NCBI RefSeq assembly: GCF_014646055.1
Contig: NZ_BMMS01000001.1
Location: 271,892-335,891, forward strand
Direction: 5' to 3'
DNA: 64,000 nucleotides
Source: Wenjunlia tyrosinilytica
GTDB taxonomy: Bacteria; Actinomycetota; Actinomycetes; Streptomycetales; Streptomycetaceae
The first letter of the stretch is position 1. Every line of letters starts with the position of its first letter. The position numbers were made by a program, and so were the translations under genes. The notes below the pieces were generated by a model. It searched no databases. It was not told where the DNA came from and saw only the letters and a program-made list of their open reading frames with translations. This document shows, in pieces, positions 29,362 to 37,787 of the stretch.

Positions 29362-30036
29362 CTATCCGAAGCTCAGATCCTTGCGCATCTCCCACACCAG
29401 GAACTCGGCCCCCTCGGGCACGAACACCCGCTCACCCGCCGCGTCCGTGATGCGGGCCGAGTCCCCCGGACCCAGTTCGTGCCCGTCCAGCCGCAGGGAC
29501 CCGCGCACCACATGCAGGTAGACGAACGGCGCCGACGGCAGCTCCACCTCCTCTCCACCGCGCGGACGGGCCGCGCGCAAGGTGGCGTGCGGCAGCCGCA
29601 GCACGGTCACCAGCCCGCCCCGGCCGAGATCCACCACGCGCTGCTCGTACCGGGGATCACCGCCGAAGGCGTCCGGCTGCACCCACATCTGCACGAAACG
29701 CACGGGTGAGGCGCCCACGTTCCGCTCGGTGTGCGTCACGCCTCCGCCCGCGCTCATCCGCTGCACCATGCCCGGCCGCACCACGCCCCCGCGCCCGGCC
29801 GAGTCCCGGTGCTCCAGTTCGCCCTCGACGACCCAGGTGACGATCTCGGTGTCCCGGTGCCGGTGCTCGCCGAAGCCCGCGCCCGGCTCCAGGCACTCCT
29901 CGTTGACCGCGATCAGCGGCCCGAAGTGAATGTTCCGCGGGTCGTAGTGGTCGCCGAACGAGAAGGCGTACCGGGACACGATGCCCTCGGAGCCCCCCGT
30001 CAGCCGCTCGCTGCCCCGCCTCACGTCGACCGCCAT
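29362..30036 (-). CDS. Pirin family protein
   Basis: 224 aa from the ATG at 30036; a GTG one codon earlier (30039) is also possible, both served by GGAGG. A bicupin fold is indicated by HFGPLIAVNEECLEPGAGFGEHRHRDTEIVTWVVEGELEHRDS and the later GGGVTHTERN, which together supply the His/His/His/Glu metal site. Related YhhW-type pirins act as quercetin dioxygenases or metal-dependent regulators; which applies here is unknown. It converges with the serine hydrolase and is divergent from fasR. Confidence 0.88.
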   Translation of the reverse strand: MAVDVRRGSERLTGGSEGIVSRYAFSFGDHYDPRNIHFGPLIAVNEECLEPGAGFGEHRHRDTEIVTWVVEGELEHRDSAGRGGVVRPGMVQRMSAGGGVTHTERNVGASPVRFVQMWVQPDAFGGDPRYEQRVVDLGRGGLVTVLRLPHATLRAARPRGGEEVELPSAPFVYLHVVRGSLRLDGHELGPGDSARITDAAGERVFVPEGAEFLVWEMRKDLSFG

Positions 30037-30115
30037 CACGTGCCACCTCCGACGTCATCCTCCCGTATTCCGTGAGCACCCCGTACCTGAGCACTGCCTG
30101 CGGTAAGGCAGGCTT

Positions 30116-31330
30116 GTGTCTGTGCCTGAAGCCTCCCCCTCCGCCCCGAATGACCGCGACGACGACAGCCGCGTCGGTCACGCGGCCACCCTGCGCCGTC
30201 TGGAGAAGTCCGCGGGATCGCTCGCCGCGGCCGCCATCGCCCGCATGGATGAATCCCTTCCGTGGTACCGGGCGATGCCCCCGGAGAACCGCTCGTGGAT
30301 CGGCCTGGTCGCCCAGGCGGGCATCGCGGCGTTCACCGAGTGGTTCCGCCACCCCGAGACCAAGCAGGCGATCAGCACCGACGTCTTCGGCACCGCGCCG
30401 CGTGAGCTGACCAGGGCGATCACGCTGCGCCAGACGGTGGAGATGGTGCGCACGACCATCGAGGTCATGGAGGAGGCCATCGAGGAGGTCGCGGCGCCCG
30501 GGGACGAGGCGCTGCTGCGGGAGGCGCTGCTGGTGTACGCGCGGGAGATCGCCTTCGCCACCGCGCAGGTGTACGCCCAGGCGGCGGAGGCGCGGGGCGC
30601 CTGGGACGCCCGCCTGGAGTCGCTCGTGGTCAACGCGGTGCTGTCGGGCGAGGCCGACGAGGGTGTGCTCTCCCGGGCCGCCGCGCTCGGCTGGAACGCG
30701 CCCGAACAGGTCCTCGTGGTGCTGGGGACCGCGCCCGACGGGGACAGCGAGCTCACCGTGGACGCGATCCGGCGGGCGGCCCGGCACGCCAGGCTCCAGG
30801 TGCTCACCGGGGTGCTCGGCGACCGCTTGGTGGTGATCGCCGGGGGGAGCACCGACCCTCTGCACACCGCGCGCGCGCTGATCGGTCCGTTCGCCCCGGG
30901 GCCGGTCGTGGTGGGCCCCGTGGTGCCCGATCTGCTGTCGGCGACACGCTCCGCACAGTCGGCGGCGGCGGGCCTGAAGGCTTGCGCCGCCTGGCCCGAC
31001 GCCCCCCGTCCCGTTCTCGCGGACGATCTTCTGCCGGAGCGGGCGATGGCCGGAGACACAACGGCCCGCGACCAGCTGGTGGAGGAGATCTACAGACCAT
31101 TGGAGGAAGCGGGCTCCGCCCTGCTGGAAACACTGTCCGTGTACCTCGAACAGGCCTCCTCCCTGGAGGGTGCGGCACGGATGTTGTTCGTTCACCCCAA
31201 CACCGTCCGCTACCGGCTGCGACGTGTGACTGACGTCACCGGCTGGTCGCCTTCCGATGTACGTTCGGCATTCACTCTGCGTACGGCCCTTATCCTCGGA
31301 CGACTGTCGGACGCCGAGCAGCCGCTCTAG
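30116..31330 (+). CDS. fasR: PucR-family regulator of fatty acid synthesis (FasR)
   Basis: 404 aa from the GTG at 30116. The C-terminal HTH of the PucR/CdaR type is clear (EGAARMLFVHPNTVRYRLRRVTDVTGW). An N-terminal helical region (residues about 60-170) and a central GGDEF-like degenerate domain fill the rest. In S. coelicolor the protein encoded immediately upstream of fabD activates the fabD-fabH-acpP-fabF operon; here it occupies the same place, 83 bp before fabD on the same strand. The identification rests on family plus that position. Confidence 0.9.
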   Translation: MSVPEASPSAPNDRDDDSRVGHAATLRRLEKSAGSLAAAAIARMDESLPWYRAMPPENRSWIGLVAQAGIAAFTEWFRHPETKQAISTDVFGTAPRELTRAITLRQTVEMVRTTIEVMEEAIEEVAAPGDEALLREALLVYAREIAFATAQVYAQAAEARGAWDARLESLVVNAVLSGEADEGVLSRAAALGWNAPEQVLVVLGTAPDGDSELTVDAIRRAARHARLQVLTGVLGDRLVVIAGGSTDPLHTARALIGPFAPGPVVVGPVVPDLLSATRSAQSAAAGLKACAAWPDAPRPVLADDLLPERAMAGDTTARDQLVEEIYRPLEEAGSALLETLSVYLEQASSLEGAARMLFVHPNTVRYRLRRVTDVTGWSPSDVRSAFTLRTALILGRLSDAEQPL

Positions 31331-31413
31331 GTAGTTGTTGGGTGCCTACAAATCGCCTGTGAGTTCTTCGTCCGCGTCCCCACGCGCACCGGACCCCCTC
31401 GGCGAGAGAGAGT

Positions 31414-32610
31414 GTGAAGGTGCTCGTACTCGTCGCTCCCGGCCAGGGCGCTCAGACGCCCGGCTTCCTCAGTCCCTGGCTCGAACTTCCCGGTGTCGCC
31501 GACCGCTTGAACTGGTGGTCGGCCGTCGCGGGCCTGGACCTCGTCCACTACGGCACCAAGGCCGACGCGGAGGAGATCCGTGACACCGCCGTGGCCCAGC
31601 CCCTGCTGGTCGCCGCCGGTCTCGTCTCCGCCCTGTCGATATTCCCCCACCCCTCCGACGGCCAGCGCCTCGTCGGCGCCGCCGCCGGACACAGCGTCGG
31701 TGAGATCACCGCCGCCGCGGGCACCGGCGTCATCACGGCAGAGTCCGCGATGGCCCTGGTCCGCAGGCGCGGCCTGGCGATGGCCGAGGCCGCCGCGGTC
31801 ACCGAGACCGGGATGTGCGCCGTCCTCGGCGGCGACCCGGAAACCGTGCTCGCCAAGATCGAGGAGCACGGCCTCACCCCCGCCAACAGCAACGGCGGCG
31901 GCCAGATCGTGGCCGCCGGCACCATGGAACAGCTCGCCGCGCTCAAGGACGACAAGCCCGAGGGCGCGCGGGTCCTGCCGCTGAAGGTCGCGGGCGCGTT
32001 CCACACGCACCACATGGCGCCCGCCGTCTCCACCCTGGAAGCGCTCGTTCCCGGCGTGACCGTGCGCGACCCGCGCACCCGCTACGTCTCGAACGCCGAC
32101 GGCCAGGTCGTGCACAGCGGCACGGACGTCATCAAGCGGATCGTCTCCCAGGTCTCCAACCCGGTCCGCTGGGACCTGTGCATGGAGACCTTCAAGGAGC
32201 TCGGCGCCACGGCGATCATCGAGGTCGCCCCCGCCGGAACCCTGGTCGGCCTGGCCAAGCGCGCCCTGCCGGGTGTGCAGACCCTCGCCCTGAAGACCCC
32301 GGACGACATCGACGCCGCCCGCAAGATGATCGCCGAACACGGCGAGGCGGCGGGCAACCCGCTGGAGCACTCCCCGACGTGGCGGCTCGCCGTGGCCCCG
32401 TTCAAGGGGATCGTGCGGGTCAGCGACATAAGGCCCGGCCATGTCCTGGCCCCGGGCACCGAGGTGGCCGTGGTCGCCAACAACCGCGAACAGCAGGCCG
32501 TGGCCGCGCAGCACGGCGGTACGGTCGTCGAATGGCTGGTGGAGGACGGCGACCCAGTCTCCCCGGGACAGCCCCTGCTCCGCCTCCACCCCGAGGCGTC
32601 CCCGGAGTAA
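31414..32610 (+). CDS. fabD: Malonyl CoA-ACP transacylase with C-terminal lysine-less biotinyl-like domain
   Basis: 398 aa from the GTG at 31414, about 80 residues longer than ordinary FabD. Residues 1-310 are a complete transacylase: APGQGAQTPG oxyanion loop, nucleophile AAGHSVGEI near residue 91, and GAFHTHHM with the catalytic His. It transfers malonyl from CoA to AcpP. Residues about 332-395 (IVRVSDIRPGHVLAPGTEV to GDPVSPGQPLLRLHP) have the strand pattern and closing GxxVxxGQPL of a biotinyl/lipoyl domain. The usual MKM lysine position reads NNREQQ, so it cannot be biotinylated there. Possibly a docking or structural domain. Confidence 0.93.
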   Translation: MKVLVLVAPGQGAQTPGFLSPWLELPGVADRLNWWSAVAGLDLVHYGTKADAEEIRDTAVAQPLLVAAGLVSALSIFPHPSDGQRLVGAAAGHSVGEITAAAGTGVITAESAMALVRRRGLAMAEAAAVTETGMCAVLGGDPETVLAKIEEHGLTPANSNGGGQIVAAGTMEQLAALKDDKPEGARVLPLKVAGAFHTHHMAPAVSTLEALVPGVTVRDPRTRYVSNADGQVVHSGTDVIKRIVSQVSNPVRWDLCMETFKELGATAIIEVAPAGTLVGLAKRALPGVQTLALKTPDDIDAARKMIAEHGEAAGNPLEHSPTWRLAVAPFKGIVRVSDIRPGHVLAPGTEVAVVANNREQQAVAAQHGGTVVEWLVEDGDPVSPGQPLLRLHPEASPE

Positions 32611-32676
32611 GGCGCCGCACCGACGGCCCCCAGCCCCCCGCCCACGCAGCCGTTCCAGGAAGGGACGCCCCCTGCT

Positions 32677-33681
32677 ATGACCGCCAAGATCACATCGCCT
32701 CGAGGTGCCGCGTTCGCGCGGATCCTCGGCGTCGGCGGATACCGCCCGTCGCGTGTCGTGCCCAACGAGGAGATCCTCAAGCACATCGACTCCAGCGACG
32801 AGTGGATCCGCTCCCGTTCCGGCATCGCCACCCGGCACTGGGCCGGTCCCGACGAGACCGTCGCCGAGATGTCGCTCATCGCCGCGGGCAAGGCCATCGC
32901 CGACGCGGGTATCGACGCCGAGGACATCGAGGCGGTCGTGGTCGCCACGGTCTCGCACTTCAAGCAGACCCCGGCCATCGCCACCGAGATCGCGCACCGG
33001 GTCGGGGCCGGCAAGCCGGCGGCGTTCGACATCTCGGCGGGCTGCGCGGGCTTCACCTACGCCCTGAACCTCGCCAAGGACATGGTCACCGGCGGCAGCG
33101 CCGGACACGTCCTGGTGATCGGTGTGGAGCGCCTGTCCGACCTGACGGACCTGACCGACCGCGCCACGGCGTTCCTCTTCGGCGACGGCGCCGGTGCCGT
33201 CGTCGTCGGCCCCTCGGAGGAGCCGGCCATCGGCCAGGTCGTCTGGGGCTCCGAGGGCGACAAGTCCGAGACGATCTCGCAGACGGCCTCCTGGGAGGAG
33301 TACCGCGAGGGAAGCCCGGACAGGTTCCCGGCGATCCGTCAGGAAGGCCAGACGGTCTTCCGCTGGGCGGTCTACGAGATGGCCAAGGTGGCCCAGCAGG
33401 CGCTCGACGCGGCCGGGATCACCGCGGACGACCTGGATGTGTTCATCCCGCACCAGGCGAACATGCGCATCATCGACTCGATGATCAAGGCACTGAAGCT
33501 GCCGCCGCACGTGGCGGTGGCGCGTGACGTCGAGACCACCGGCAACACCTCCGCCGCCTCCATTCCGCTGGCGATGGAGCGGCTGCTCGCGGCCGGCGAG
33601 GCCAGGAGCGGTGACACGGCACTCGTCATCGGCTTCGGGGCGGGTCTCGTGTACGCAGCCACTGTCGTTACCCTCCCGTAG
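32677..33681 (+). CDS. fabH: 3-oxoacyl-ACP synthase III (KAS III)
   Basis: 334 aa from the ATG at 32677. Catalytic residues are all visible: Cys in SAGCAGFTYAL near residue 122, His in FIPHQANMRI near 260, and Asn in TTGNTSAASIPLAMER near 290. It condenses acyl-CoA starters with malonyl-ACP to begin fatty acid chains; in streptomycetes it favours branched starters. It follows fabD by 66 bp and precedes acpP by 63 bp, in the conserved operon. Confidence 0.96.
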   Translation: MTAKITSPRGAAFARILGVGGYRPSRVVPNEEILKHIDSSDEWIRSRSGIATRHWAGPDETVAEMSLIAAGKAIADAGIDAEDIEAVVVATVSHFKQTPAIATEIAHRVGAGKPAAFDISAGCAGFTYALNLAKDMVTGGSAGHVLVIGVERLSDLTDLTDRATAFLFGDGAGAVVVGPSEEPAIGQVVWGSEGDKSETISQTASWEEYREGSPDRFPAIRQEGQTVFRWAVYEMAKVAQQALDAAGITADDLDVFIPHQANMRIIDSMIKALKLPPHVAVARDVETTGNTSAASIPLAMERLLAAGEARSGDTALVIGFGAGLVYAATVVTLP

Positions 33682-33744
33682 CGGACCGCATCCGCGATCC
33701 GTTCACACCACCCCCGCAGAAGCAACACAACGAAGGAGCGCCTG

Positions 33745-33993
33745 ATGGCCGCCACGAAGGACGAGATCGTCGAGGGTCTCGCGGAGATCGTCAACGAGAT
33801 CGCCGGTATCCCCACCGAGGACGTTGAGCTGGACAAGTCCTTCACCGACGACCTGGACGTCGACTCGCTGTCCATGGTCGAGGTCGTTGTCGCCGCGGAG
33901 GAGCGCTTCGAGGTCAAGATCCCGGACGACGACGTGAAGAACCTCAAGACCGTCGGCGACGCCGTGGACTACATCCTCAAGGCCCAGGGCTGA
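33745..33993 (+). CDS. acpP: Acyl carrier protein of fatty acid synthesis
   Basis: 82 aa, acidic. The phosphopantetheine serine is in DDLDVDSLSMVEVVVAAEE near residue 41. It carries the growing acyl chain between FabD, FabH and FabF. The start at 33745 has GAAGGAGCG upstream. A hairpin lies 8 bp after the stop codon, before fabF, and may tune the higher expression that acpP needs. Confidence 0.97.
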   Translation: MAATKDEIVEGLAEIVNEIAGIPTEDVELDKSFTDDLDVDSLSMVEVVVAAEERFEVKIPDDDVKNLKTVGDAVDYILKAQG

Positions 33994-34000
33994 CAGCCCG

Positions 34001-34021
34001 GCCCGTCACACCCTGACGGGC
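34001..34021 (+). terminator. Hairpin between acpP and fabF (attenuator-like)
   Basis: GCCCGTCA (34001-34008) pairs with TGACGGGC (34014-34021) around a 5-nt loop, just after the acpP stop. It is short and has no T-run, so it more likely stabilises the acpP transcript end or reduces read-through than ends the operon. Confidence 0.5.
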
Positions 34022-34098
34022 ACCCGCCAGGACGACGCGCCTGTCGCCACCTCGCGTGGCGCCGCACATCCTCACACCGACACGTGGAGACAATTCCT

Positions 34099-35364
34099 GT
34101 GAACGCGACCAACCGCACCGTGGTCGTCACCGGTATCGGCGCGACCACCCCGCTGGGTGGCGACAGCGCATCGACCTGGGATGGCCTGATCGCCGGAAAG
34201 TCCGGAGTCAAGGCTCTGGAGCAGGAGTGGGCCGCGGAACTGCCGGTGCGCATCGCCGCACCGGTGGCCGTGGACCCCTCCGAGGTCCTGCCCCGGCCGC
34301 TGGCCCGAAAGCTCGACCGTTCGGCGCAGTTCGCACTGATCGCCGCCCGCGAGGCATGGGCCGACGCCGGTTTCACCGCCCCCGCGGACGGCAGCCAGGT
34401 CGCCCCCGAGCGGCTCGGCGCGGTCATCGCGTCGGGCATCGGTGGGGTGACCACCCTGCTCGACCAGTACGACGTGCTCAAGGAGAAGGGCGTCCGCAAG
34501 GTCTCCCCGCACACCGTGCCGATGCTCATGCCGAACGGCCCGGCCGCCAACGTAGGACTGGAGATCGGCGCCCAGGCGGGCGTGCACACCCCGGTGAGCG
34601 CCTGCGCCTCCGGCGCCGAGGCCATCGGCTACGCGATCGAGATGATCCGCACCGGCCGCGCCGACGTCGTGGTTGCCGGAGGCACCGAGGCCGCGATCCA
34701 CCCGCTGCCGATCGCCGCCTTCGCCAACATGATGGCGATGTCCAAGAACAACGACGACCCGCAGCGCGCTTCGCGCCCCTACGACAAGGCCCGTGACGGC
34801 TTCGTGCTGGGCGAGGGCTCCGGCGTGGTCGTCCTGGAGTCGGCCGAGCACGCCGCCAAGCGCGGCGCCAGGGTCTACTGCGAGGCCGTCGGGCAGGGGC
34901 TGTCCGCGGACAGCCACCACATCGCCCAGCCCGAGCCCACCGGGCGCGGCGTCGCGGCCGCCCTCCAGAACCTCTTCGACACCGGCGACGTCAAGCCCGC
35001 CGAGGTCGTGCACATCAACGCCCACGCCACCTCGACCCCGCAGGGCGACACCGCCGAGATCAAGGCACTGCGCAAGGTGCTCGGCGACGACCTCGACCAC
35101 GTGGCCATCTCCGGCACCAAGTCGATGACGGGTCATCTGCTGGGCGGTGCGGGTGGTATCGAGACCGTCGCGACGGTTCTCGCGCTGCATCACCGCACGG
35201 CTCCCCCTACGATCAACGTTGACGACCTCGACGCCGAGATCGAGGCCGACGCCGACATCGTGCTCGGCGAGCCGAGGGCACTGCCCGAGGGCACCATCGT
35301 GGCCCTCAACAACTCGTTCGGCTTCGGCGGCCACAACGTCGTCCTGGCCTTCCGCCGGTCGTAA
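34099..35364 (+). CDS. fabF: 3-oxoacyl-ACP synthase II (KAS II)
   Basis: 421 aa from the GTG at 34099 (start MNATNRTVVVTG), chosen because GGAG lies 9 nt upstream; the GTG at 34084 has no binding site. The triad is Cys in SACASGAEAIGYA near residue 173, His in NAHATSTPQGDTAE near 312 and His in KSMTGHLLGGAGG near 348. GSGVVVLE and NNSFGFGGHNVVLAF are further family marks. It elongates acyl-ACP chains with malonyl-ACP. Confidence 0.96.
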   Translation: MNATNRTVVVTGIGATTPLGGDSASTWDGLIAGKSGVKALEQEWAAELPVRIAAPVAVDPSEVLPRPLARKLDRSAQFALIAAREAWADAGFTAPADGSQVAPERLGAVIASGIGGVTTLLDQYDVLKEKGVRKVSPHTVPMLMPNGPAANVGLEIGAQAGVHTPVSACASGAEAIGYAIEMIRTGRADVVVAGGTEAAIHPLPIAAFANMMAMSKNNDDPQRASRPYDKARDGFVLGEGSGVVVLESAEHAAKRGARVYCEAVGQGLSADSHHIAQPEPTGRGVAAALQNLFDTGDVKPAEVVHINAHATSTPQGDTAEIKALRKVLGDDLDHVAISGTKSMTGHLLGGAGGIETVATVLALHHRTAPPTINVDDLDAEIEADADIVLGEPRALPEGTIVALNNSFGFGGHNVVLAFRRS

Positions 35365-35379
35365 AGGGGCCAAACGGAC

Positions 35380-36816
35380 ATGACCATCACCAACGCGGCC
35401 CCGGTGGCCGCGCCCGCCAAGGGTGCCAAACCGGACCGCGACAGCGACCCGCGCAACCCGCGGATCCGCCTTCGTGCCCTGCTGGACGAGGGCAGTTACC
35501 AGGAGATCTCGGAGTACGACCGCTCGGGCATGCTCGCCGCGATCGGCACCGTGGGCGGCACCAAGGTCGTCGCGTTCGCGTCCGACCCGACCGTGCAGGG
35601 CGGCGCCATGGGCATGGACGGGTGCGACGTCGTCGTCCGCGCCTACGACCGCGCCGTCGCCGAGGGAGCGCCGATCATCGGCATCTACCACTCGGGTGGC
35701 GCAAGGCTGCAGGAGGGCGTCGGCTCGCTTCACGCGGTCGGCCGAATCTTCAACGCGATGATCCAGGCCTCCGGCCGGATCCCGCAGATCTCCGTGGTGC
35801 TCGGCGCCGCGGCCGGTGGCGCCGCGTACGGTCCCGCGCTCACCGACGTCGTCATCCTCGCCCCCGAGGGCCGGATCTTCGTCACCGGACCCGACGTGGT
35901 CCGCTCGGTGACCGGCGAGGACGTGGACATGGCGCGTCTCGGCGGCCCGGAGCCGCACGGCCGCCGCTCCGGTGTCGTGCACGTGCTCGCGCAGTCCGAG
36001 CGCGACGCCATCGACCAGGCCAGGCGCCTGGCCGACCTGCTCGGCAACCAGGGCGAGCTGGACGTGGACTCCGTCGAGGAGCGCGCGCTCGCCGACGTGC
36101 TGCCGGAGTCCCCCAAGCGCGCCTACGACGTGCACCCGCTGGTCGCCCGTGTCCTGGACGAGCCGGGGCTGGAGCTGCACGCGAAGTGGGCGCCGAACAT
36201 CACCACGACGCTCGGCCGCTTCGGCGGGCGCACGGTCGGTGTGGTCGCCAACAACCCGCTGCGCCTCGGCGGTTGCCTGGACTCCGCCTCGGCGGAGAAG
36301 GCGGCGCGGTTCGTGCGCATGTGCGACGCGTTCGGCGTTCCGCTGGTCGTGCTCGTGGACGTCCCCGGGTACCTGCCGGGTGTCGGCCAGGAGTGGGACG
36401 GTGTGGTGCGCCGCGGTGCCAAGCTCCTGCACGCGTTCGCCGAGTGCGTCGTCCCGCGGGTCACCCTGGTCACCCGTAAGTCGTACGGCGGCGCGTACAT
36501 CGCGATGAACGCGCGCTCGCTGGGCGCCACCAAGGTGTTCGCCTGGCCGACCGCGCAGGTCGCGGTGATGGGCGCGGTCGCGGCCGTGCGCATCCTGCAC
36601 CGCCGCAAGCTGGCCGAGGTGCCGGACGAGCTCAAGCCTCAGGTGGAGCTCGAACTCGCGGCCGAGCACGAGATCGTGGCCGGCGGTCTGAACAAGGCCA
36701 TGGAACTCGGCGTCGTGGACGAGGTCGTGGAGCCGGACGCCAGCCGCAAGGCCATCGCCCGCGCCATCGCCGAGGCCCCGGCGAGGCGTGGCCGGCACGG
36801 CAACATCCCGCTGTAG
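35380..36816 (+). CDS. Acyl-CoA carboxylase carboxyltransferase (beta) subunit
   Basis: 478 aa from the ATG at 35380, 15 bp after fabF, so cotranscribed. It has both halves of a carboxyltransferase: IIGIYHSGGARLQEGVGSLHAVGRIFNAMIQASGRIPQ with the first oxyanion hole, and LVDVPGYLPGVGQEWDGVVRRGAKLLHAFAE with RKSYGGAYIAMNARSLGA forming the second. The length is below the 520-530 aa of PccB/AccB-type subunits, with a shortened N-terminus. It should transfer carboxyl from biotin to acetyl- or propionyl-CoA. The fab operon context suggests malonyl-CoA supply. No biotin carboxylase is in the window. Confidence 0.9.
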   Translation: MTITNAAPVAAPAKGAKPDRDSDPRNPRIRLRALLDEGSYQEISEYDRSGMLAAIGTVGGTKVVAFASDPTVQGGAMGMDGCDVVVRAYDRAVAEGAPIIGIYHSGGARLQEGVGSLHAVGRIFNAMIQASGRIPQISVVLGAAAGGAAYGPALTDVVILAPEGRIFVTGPDVVRSVTGEDVDMARLGGPEPHGRRSGVVHVLAQSERDAIDQARRLADLLGNQGELDVDSVEERALADVLPESPKRAYDVHPLVARVLDEPGLELHAKWAPNITTTLGRFGGRTVGVVANNPLRLGGCLDSASAEKAARFVRMCDAFGVPLVVLVDVPGYLPGVGQEWDGVVRRGAKLLHAFAECVVPRVTLVTRKSYGGAYIAMNARSLGATKVFAWPTAQVAVMGAVAAVRILHRRKLAEVPDELKPQVELELAAEHEIVAGGLNKAMELGVVDEVVEPDASRKAIARAIAEAPARRGRHGNIPL

Positions 36817-36835
36817 CGGGTGGACGCTCGCACAC

Positions 36836-36876
36836 ATACGCGGGGGCCCGGCGGAATCCGCCGGGCCCCCGCGTAT
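36836..36876. terminator. Long perfect hairpin ending the fab operon
   Basis: A perfect 20-bp inverted repeat (36836-36855 and 36857-36876) around one base, very GC-rich, starts 19 bp after the carboxyltransferase stop and lies before the convergent DUF3145 gene. It would act as a bidirectional terminator. Confidence 0.85.
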
Positions 36877-36946
36877 CTGCGGTGCGCGGTGTGCGCGATG
36901 GGAACGGCGGGCCGCGACCGCTGCGCCGTGCCGTGGGTGCGGGGCG

Positions 36947-37441
36947 TCACACCACCTGGTGGAGCCAGCGGACCGGGGCGCCCTCCCCCGCGTACCGGAA
37001 GGGCTCCAACTCGTCGTCCCAGGGCTTCCCGAGGAGCTTGGCGATCTCGGCCTCGAGGTCCGCCTCCCCGTTGTGGGCACGCAACAGCGCGGCACGCAGC
37101 CGGTCCTCGGGGATGAGGATGTCGCCGTGCATGCCGGTCACCGCGTGGAAGATGCCGAGCTCCGGGGTGCTGCTGTAGCGCTCGCCCTCCGCGGTCGGGC
37201 ACGGCTCGGCGGTCACCTCGAAGCGGAGCAGGTGCCAGCCCCGCAGCGCGGACGCCAGTTTGGACGCCGTACCGGGCTCCCCCTGCCAGGAGAACTCGGC
37301 CCGCCAGGTGCCCGGCGAGGCCGGCTGGCGGATCCAGTCAAGGCTTACGCGCACGCCGAGCACGCCCGCGACGGCCCACTCGACGTGCGGGCACAGCGCG
37401 CGCGGCGCGGAGTGCACGTACAGAACTCCACGTGTCGTCAC
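36947..37441 (-). CDS. DUF3145 family protein
   Basis: 164 aa from the GTG at 37441. The sequence (MTTRGVLYVHSAPRALCPHVEWAVAGVLG, then TWRAEFSWQGEPGTASKLASALRGW, and a PWDDELEPFRYAGEGAPVRWLHQVV end) is typical of the actinobacterial DUF3145 family, soluble proteins of about 160-170 aa with unknown function. In this class of genomes the gene commonly stands beside fatty acid synthesis genes, as here. Confidence 0.9.
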   Translation of the reverse strand: MTTRGVLYVHSAPRALCPHVEWAVAGVLGVRVSLDWIRQPASPGTWRAEFSWQGEPGTASKLASALRGWHLLRFEVTAEPCPTAEGERYSSTPELGIFHAVTGMHGDILIPEDRLRAALLRAHNGEADLEAEIAKLLGKPWDDELEPFRYAGEGAPVRWLHQVV

Positions 37442-37787
37442 CGGGACCTCCAGACTGTGGACGAGGTTCGCCTTCCCCAGCGGCCTCGTGCCCGTTCGCC
37501 TGGCGGGCTCGATTCAGGACAGACATTGTGCCCCATTGGTCACTGTCATACCAGTTCCCGAAGTGACATTCGGTAAACGCTACCGACACCAAAGGCGCAC
37601 AAAGGGGACATGTAACGACAGGGCGTGACTCATTTCAAGCCAAAAGTACGCTCCGTGATCTTCTTCACGCCGCAGCGGGTTCGCATCCGTACGACACTCG
37701 GGGAAAACGCTACCGTGCAAGGACGCCTGAAGAGTGACGTACCGTCGGGCCCAACCGGATATCACCCGCTCGTCCGAGGGGAGTTCG
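37442..37787. other. Divergent intergenic region
   Basis: 346 bp between DUF3145 and the SGNH lipoprotein. The stretch 37530-37690 is noticeably AT-richer than its surroundings, probably the promoter zone for one or both genes. GAGGGGAG before the lipoprotein ATG is the ribosome binding site. No gene is supported. Confidence 0.5.

Noticed and set aside
34072-37095. 1007-aa open frame antisense to fabF and the carboxyltransferase
   Set aside because: Same mirror effect; it covers two genes with clear catalytic motifs on the other strand.
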